Source: Proteobacteria bacterium UBA652 (lineage in GTDB: Bacteria; Pseudomonadota; Gammaproteobacteria; Nitrosococcales; Methylophagaceae). Taken from it: a stretch of 19,211 bases of DNA. Position 1 is the stretch's first letter; each line of letters begins with the position of its first letter. The stretch lies in NCBI GenBank assembly GCA_002299915.1, contig DBOG01000051.1, positions 1 through 19,211 on the forward strand. Reading direction: 5' to 3'. Under the pieces are notes generated by a model, which had not been told where the DNA came from, did not search any database, and saw nothing but the letters and a program-made list of their open reading frames with translations. Below, piece after piece: positions 15,021-19,211 of the stretch. Both the position numbers and the translations under genes were made by a program.

Positions 15021-17620
15021 CAAGTAGTGCAGAAATTCGACAACAATTCCTCTCGTTTTTTGAACAGAGAGAGCATAAAATCGTTGCTAGCAGTCCATTG
15101 GTGCCGGCTAACGATCCGACTTTGCTGTTTACCAATGCGGGCATGGTGCCATTTAAAGAATGCTTCCTTGGACAAGAACAGCGTAGCTATCAACGTGCCA
15201 CCTCCAGCCAACGTTGTGTGCGTGCGGGTGGCAAACATAATGATTTGGAAAATGTCGGTTATACCGCGCGGCACCATACTTTTTTCGAAATGCTGGGTAA
15301 TTTCAGCTTTGGCGACTATTTCAAAACAGAAGCCATCCATTATGCATGGGAGTTTTTAACCGACACGCTCGGCTTGCCTGCTGAAAAATTATGGATCACC
15401 GTATTTGAAGAAGATGATGATGCCGCTGACATCTGGCTAAATGAAATTGGTATCGATCCTGTTCGCCTCTCCCGCATTGGCGCCAAAGATAACTTCTGGT
15501 CCATGGGAGATACAGGCCCCTGTGGCCCTTGCTCTGAAATATTCTATGATCATGGTGCTGATGTGCCGGGCGGCCCACCGGGTACACCTGAAGAAGACGG
15601 TGATCGCTATATTGAGATATGGAATCTCGTGTTTATGCAATATGATCGCGATGCAGATGGCACGCTAAACCCGCTTCCCAAACCCTCTGTTGATACCGGT
15701 ATGGGCCTGGAGCGGCTTGCCGCCATCTTGCAAGGTGTGCATAACAACTATGATATTGATTTATTCAAAAATCTTATTGCCGCCATCCAAAAACTATCGG
15801 GCACACAAGATAGCAGCCATACTTCACTCCGGGTGATTGCTGATCATATACGCTCATGTGCCTTTATGATTACAGATGGCGTACAAGCCTCCAATGAAGG
15901 CCGTGGTTATGTATTGCGCCGCATTATTCGCCGTGCCATTCGTCATGGCCATAAGTTAGGGCTAAAAGAGGCTTTCTTTTATAAACTTGTCGCGCCTCTT
16001 GTTACTGAAATGGGAGACGCTTTCCCAGAATTAACAAAAGCACAATCTGAGGTTGAACGGGCATTAAAGCAAGAAGAATCACGCTTTGCTGACACCTTAG
16101 ATAATGGTTTAAAAGTACTGGATCAAGCCATTGATAATATTTCAGATAAAGAAATACCAGGTGATATAGTTTTCCTCCTTTATGATACTTATGGCTTCCC
16201 CATTGATCTGACGGCAGATATTGCACGCGAACGAGAACTCACACTTGATGTGGCCGGTTTTGAGCGTGAAATGGAAGCACAACGTAATCGTGCTCGTTCT
16301 GCTAGCCAATTTGCAGGCGCGTTATCAAGTGAAATCAATATCGCAGGTGAGACCTATTTTTGTGGTTATGAAAAAACCCATGATAAAGCCGTTATCACCA
16401 ATATTTTAGTCGAGGGTGAGCATGCTGATTCATTAACACAAGGTCAAGCAGGTATTATCGTATTAGATCATAGCCCTTTCTATGCTGAAGCGGGTGGTCA
16501 AGCTGGAGATAGCGGTCAGATCTCAACAGAATCTGCTCAATTTAATGTGTCTGATACACGTAAGCAAGGCAAAGCCTTCACCCATATTGGTATATGCCAA
16601 TCAGGTAGCTTCAACGTGGGTGACCACATTACAGCACAAATTAATGAAACCAGTCGCCTCACCACCGCACTCAATCATTCTGCTACCCACATTCTCCACG
16701 CTGCATTGCAATACGTATTAGGTGACCATGTCACCCAAAAAGGCTCTTTGGTTAATGCCGATCGCTTACGCTTTGACTTTTCCCATTTTGAAGCTGTGAG
16801 TGTACAACAGTTGCATGATATTGAACGTCTGGTCAATCAGCAAATTCGGCTCAATCATCCCGTGGAAACCAAGCTCATGAACTTGGATGAAGCCAAAGCA
16901 TCAGGTGCCATGGCCTTATTTGGCGAAAAATATGATGAAGAAGTCCGCGTATTGCGTATGGGTAACTTCTCGACTGAACTTTGTGGGGGCACCCATACCA
17001 ATCGCACTGGCGATATTGGTTTGCTTAAAATAACGTCGGAAGCGGGTATTGCCTCAGGTGTACGGCGGATTGAAGCCGTAACCGGCGAAAATGCACTCGA
17101 CTATATTGCCAACAATGAATCTCGACTAAATGATATTTCAGCATTGATTAAAGCTAATCCTGATAATGTGACCGAAAAAACAAGCCAACTGGTGCAACGC
17201 ACCCGGCAACTCGAAAAAGAATTAGACAGCCTGAAATCTAAACTTGCCAGCAGCGCGGGCAGCGATTTAGCCAGCTCCGCACAAGAAATAAAGGGTATTA
17301 AAGTCCTCGCTGCCAATCTTGATGGTGCCGATAGTAAAAGCCTGCGCGATACAGTTGATCAACTCAAAAACAAACTCGGTAGCGCCGCGATCATTCTTTC
17401 TTCAATTGAGGAGGATAAAATCACCTTAATTGCAGGCGTCACCAAAGATATTACCAACAAAGTTCGTGCTGGCGACTTAGTCAGCCATGTTGCCGCCCAA
17501 GTCGGTGGTAAAGGCGGCGGCCGACCTGATATGGCACAAGGCGGCGGCAGCCTGCCCGCCCAACTCCCTGCGGCACTAGAATCTGTACCCGCTTGGCTGA
17601 ATAATCAGTTGGGGGCATAA
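15017..17620 (+). CDS. alaS: Alanyl-tRNA synthetase
   Basis: It charges tRNA-Ala and hydrolyses mischarged Ser/Gly-tRNA-Ala. The 867 residues compare with 876 in E. coli. Domains in order: class II catalytic core (about 1-250: [64 protein letters not shown] region), the tRNA-recognition helical part, the editing domain with [12 protein letters not shown] at about 553-564 and CGGTH at about 656-660 (the HxxxH and C-x3-H zinc ligands), a coiled-coil linker ([20 protein letters not shown]) and the glycine-rich C-Ala domain ([15 protein letters not shown] at about 829-843). AAGGAAAG lies 12 nt upstream, inside recX. Confidence 0.98.
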   Translation: MTSSAEIRQQFLSFFEQREHKIVASSPLVPANDPTLLFTNAGMVPFKECFLGQEQRSYQRATSSQRCVRAGGKHNDLENVGYTARHHTFFEMLGNFSFGDYFKTEAIHYAWEFLTDTLGLPAEKLWITVFEEDDDAADIWLNEIGIDPVRLSRIGAKDNFWSMGDTGPCGPCSEIFYDHGADVPGGPPGTPEEDGDRYIEIWNLVFMQYDRDADGTLNPLPKPSVDTGMGLERLAAILQGVHNNYDIDLFKNLIAAIQKLSGTQDSSHTSLRVIADHIRSCAFMITDGVQASNEGRGYVLRRIIRRAIRHGHKLGLKEAFFYKLVAPLVTEMGDAFPELTKAQSEVERALKQEESRFADTLDNGLKVLDQAIDNISDKEIPGDIVFLLYDTYGFPIDLTADIARERELTLDVAGFEREMEAQRNRARSASQFAGALSSEINIAGETYFCGYEKTHDKAVITNILVEGEHADSLTQGQAGIIVLDHSPFYAEAGGQAGDSGQISTESAQFNVSDTRKQGKAFTHIGICQSGSFNVGDHITAQINETSRLTTALNHSATHILHAALQYVLGDHVTQKGSLVNADRLRFDFSHFEAVSVQQLHDIERLVNQQIRLNHPVETKLMNLDEAKASGAMALFGEKYDEEVRVLRMGNFSTELCGGTHTNRTGDIGLLKITSEAGIASGVRRIEAVTGENALDYIANNESRLNDISALIKANPDNVTEKTSQLVQRTRQLEKELDSLKSKLASSAGSDLASSAQEIKGIKVLAANLDGADSKSLRDTVDQLKNKLGSAAIILSSIEEDKITLIAGVTKDITNKVRAGDLVSHVAAQVGGKGGGRPDMAQGGGSLPAQLPAALESVPAWLNNQLGA

Positions 17621-18847
17621 ATGGCACTCATTGTCCAAAAATATGGCGGTACTTCTGTTGGTAGCGTAGAGCGGATCCAAGAGGTTGCCAAAAAACTACT
17701 TAAATTCAAAAATGAAGGACATGATCTGGTTGTCGTTTTATCTGCGATGAGTGGTGAAACCAACCGGTTGATGACGCTCGCGAAACAACTTAATGATGAG
17801 CCGCAAGGTCGTGAACTCGATGTATTGCTCTCCACTGGCGAACAAGTGGCTATTGCGCTATTATCAATGACACTGGCGCAGATGGGGGTTAAAGCAAATT
17901 CATATACTGGCAGCCAAGTGCGGATTCTGACTGATAATACCCACAATAAAGCCCGCATCATGAATATTGATAATAGTCGGATCCATGCTGATTTATCTGC
18001 TGGCAGAATTGTTATTGTCGCAGGTTTTCAAGGCTGTGATGAAGATGGCAACATCACCACTCTCGGCCGTGGTGGTTCAGATACCACTGCCGTCGCCCTC
18101 GCTGCCGCACTCAAAGCGGACGAATGCCAAATTTATACCGATGTAGACGGCGTATACACCACCGATCCAAGAGTTGTGCCCGAAGCACGCCGCCTCGACC
18201 AAATCACCTTTGAAGAAATGCTCGAAATGGCAAGTTTAGGTGCCAAAATATTGCAAATTCGCTCTGTTGAATTTGCCAGTAAATATAATGTACCGCTGCG
18301 CGTACTCTCCGCCTTCACTGAAGGCGGCGGCACGCTAATCGCAGCAGAGGATCCCACTATGGAACAAGCCCTTATTTCTGGTATCGCATTTAATCGCGAT
18401 GAAGCTAAAGTTACTATTTTGGGGGTACCAGATCATCCTGGTATCGCTTCTCAAATTTTAGGACCGATTGCCGATGCCAATATCGAAATCGATATGATCA
18501 TCCAAAACACGGGTCAAGATGACACTGCCGACTTTACCTTTACTGTTCACCGCAATGATTACAGCAAAGCAATAAACATTCTGCAAAATACGGCGACCAA
18601 GCTAAATGCCCGCGAAGTGATCGGTGATGATAAAATCACCAAAATATCTTTAGTCGGTGTCGGCATGCGGTCTCATGCAGGGATTGCCAGCACCATGTTT
18701 AAAACATTAGCCGATGAAAAAATTAATATCTGTATGATTTCAACCTCTGAAATTAAAATTTCTGTGGTGGTGGATGAAAAATATCTAGAGCTTGGTGTGC
18801 GCGCATTACATGCGGCATTTAAACTAGATCAGGAAAAATATGTTTAA
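17621..18847 (+). CDS. lysC: Aspartokinase (monofunctional, tandem ACT domains)
   Basis: It phosphorylates aspartate, the first step towards lysine, threonine, methionine and diaminopimelate. The 408-residue protein has the kinase domain at 1-245 (VQKYGGTSVGS at the start, STGEQVAIALLS, TLGRGGSDTTAVALAAAL, DVDGVYTTDPR) and two ACT domains at about 265-330 and 345-405 that bind feedback inhibitors. The length and layout match the Bacillus aspartokinase II and Corynebacterium/Pseudomonas LysC type rather than E. coli ThrA/MetL fusions. The ATG directly abuts the alaS stop; GGGGG lies about 6 nt upstream within alaS. An internal start at codon 247 is listed separately. Confidence 0.96.
   Translation: MALIVQKYGGTSVGSVERIQEVAKKLLKFKNEGHDLVVVLSAMSGETNRLMTLAKQLNDEPQGRELDVLLSTGEQVAIALLSMTLAQMGVKANSYTGSQVRILTDNTHNKARIMNIDNSRIHADLSAGRIVIVAGFQGCDEDGNITTLGRGGSDTTAVALAAALKADECQIYTDVDGVYTTDPRVVPEARRLDQITFEEMLEMASLGAKILQIRSVEFASKYNVPLRVLSAFTEGGGTLIAAEDPTMEQALISGIAFNRDEAKVTILGVPDHPGIASQILGPIADANIEIDMIIQNTGQDDTADFTFTVHRNDYSKAINILQNTATKLNAREVIGDDKITKISLVGVGMRSHAGIASTMFKTLADEKINICMISTSEIKISVVVDEKYLELGVRALHAAFKLDQEKYV
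18346..18361 (+). promoter_or_regulatory. Internal ribosome-binding site and start in lysC (putative beta subunit)
   Basis: AGAGGA (18346-18351) is 7 nt before an in-frame ATG at 18359, codon 247 of lysC. Starting there would give a 162-residue protein containing just the two ACT domains (MEQALISGIAFNRDEAK to the normal stop at 18847). Alpha2-beta2 aspartokinases of Bacillus and Corynebacterium make their beta subunit this way from nearly the same position. Confidence 0.5.
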
Positions 18848-18883
18848 ACACACAAAAAATAACTATTCAGCCAACTGCATTAA

Positions 18884-18892
18884 TGTTAGAAT
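18884..18892 (+). promoter_or_regulatory. Extended -10 promoter for csrA
   Basis: TG-T-TAGAAT (18884-18892) is an extended -10 with a 5/6 hexamer. It lies in the lysC-csrA gap, and the start at about 18899 would give a leader of about 94 nt containing the GGA motifs. Confidence 0.45.
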
Positions 18893-18904
18893 TATAGATC
18901 ACGA

Positions 18905-18925
18905 CACACAAAAAGGAAGTGTGTG
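18905..18925 (+). promoter_or_regulatory. Hairpin with GGA loop in the csrA leader (putative CsrA-binding site)
   Basis: CACACA (18905-18910) pairs with TGTGTG (18920-18925) around the 9-nt loop AAAAGGAAG, which displays GGA at 18915-18917. The loop plus first stem base (AAAAGGAAGU) fits the CsrA/RsmA consensus A/UCANGGANGU/A at all but one position. Further GGA motifs lie at 18934-18936 and 18969-18971. Confidence 0.6.
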
Positions 18926-18992
18926 AAGGCAAAGGAACCGTAGAGCTTCTCGCCATTTAAAACCGCATGGAGCTTTTAGAGAGAGGTTAAAC

Positions 18993-19187
18993 ATGCTTAT
19001 ACTGACCCGTAGAGTCGGAGAATCGTTGATCATCGGTGATGATATTATTGTTAATGTGCTCGGTATCCAAGGCAATCAAGTTCGTATTGGAATTGACGCA
19101 CCCAAAGATGTCTCCGTGCACCGTGAAGAAATTTATGAGCGCATTAAGAATGAGCAAGACGATAATAATGAAAGTGCTGAAGACTAA
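18993..19187 (+). CDS. csrA: Carbon storage regulator CsrA (RsmA)
   Basis: A small RNA-binding dimer that blocks or promotes translation by binding GGA motifs in mRNA leaders, controlling carbon metabolism, motility and biofilm genes. The 64 residues start [18 protein letters not shown] and contain the C-terminal RNA-contacting stretch [12 protein letters not shown] (41-52), with conserved L4 and R44, then an acidic tail ([11 protein letters not shown]). GAGAGG (18981-18986) is 6 nt before the ATG. It is the usual neighbour of lysC/alaS in gammaproteobacteria. Its leader suggests negative autoregulation. Confidence 0.97.
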   Translation: MLILTRRVGESLIIGDDIIVNVLGIQGNQVRIGIDAPKDVSVHREEIYERIKNEQDDNNESAED

Positions 19188-19188
19188 A

Positions 19189-19211
19189 GCCTAAATAATT
19201 AAAAAATAGGC
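19189..19211 (+). terminator. Possible terminator after csrA, cut by window end
   Basis: GCCTA (19189-19193) and TAGGC (19207-19211) can pair around a 13-nt AT-rich loop, beginning 2 nt after the csrA stop. The window ends at the last stem base, so a T-tract cannot be checked and the stem is short. Confidence 0.3.

Noticed and set aside
15396..15640. Antisense frames of 63-67 codons inside alaS
   Set aside because: They lie wholly within a firm alaS frame, have no family resemblance and no suitable upstream signals; they are expected by-products of codon bias.
18848..18866. Terminator after lysC
   Set aside because: Only a short GTTTAAAC palindrome straddles the stop, without a GC stem or T-tract; read-through into csrA remains possible.

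Overview
This window is a stretch of core chromosome from a gammaproteobacterium with moderate to low GC. The protein sequences and gene order support this. The proteins resemble Escherichia/Pseudomonas ProS, FumC (the Pseudomonas FumC1 type), TrpGDC, CRP/Vfr, YhfA, YcgL, MutS, PncC, RecA, RecX, AlaS, LysC and CsrA. Three gene clusters are classic for the class: trpG-trpD-trpC followed by a convergent crp/vfr with a divergent OsmC-like yhfA; mutS next to pncC(cinA)-recA-recX-alaS; and lysC-csrA. The genus cannot be fixed from the sequence alone. There is no rRNA, tRNA, CRISPR array, transposon, phage or obvious island, and no gap longer than 300 bases.

Layout. At 25-861 (minus) lies an RluA-type pseudouridine synthase. 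It diverges from a small rightward cluster: a secreted DUF4124 protein, a MIF-like tautomerase and proS. Then come fumC and a secreted lytic transglycosylase that overlaps the end of fumC. At 5829-8257 is trpGDC (anthranilate synthase glutaminase, phosphoribosyl transfer, indole-glycerol-phosphate formation) behind an extended -10 promoter. It is closed by a hairpin shared with the convergent crp-like gene (8306-8983, minus). Divergent from crp are yhfA, a VOC protein and ycgL, tightly packed. The last of these runs tail-to-tail into mutS (10202-12760, minus), with overlapping stop codons. Divergent from mutS, in near-contact order, are pncC, recA, recX, alaS and lysC, then csrA behind its own leader.

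How the genes work together. The right half combines DNA repair (mutS, recA, recX), NMN salvage (pncC), aminoacylation (alaS), the entry to the aspartate pathway (lysC) and the global post-transcriptional regulator CsrA. The left half combines translation (proS, pseudouridylation), central carbon (fumC), wall turnover (slt) and tryptophan synthesis.

No wholly new system is visible. The most interesting material is regulatory. (1) The divergent mutS and pncC genes carry a near-identical 24-nt leader (23/24), each 4 nt downstream of a -10-like element, with small reading frames inside. (2) The csrA leader has a hairpin presenting GGA in its loop plus two further GGA motifs. (3) lysC has an internal start with a good Shine-Dalgarno sequence at codon 247, exactly where a separate regulatory beta subunit would start. 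(4) The CRP homologue keeps its DNA-reading residues but has lost two cAMP contacts. (5) recA has no recognisable LexA box.
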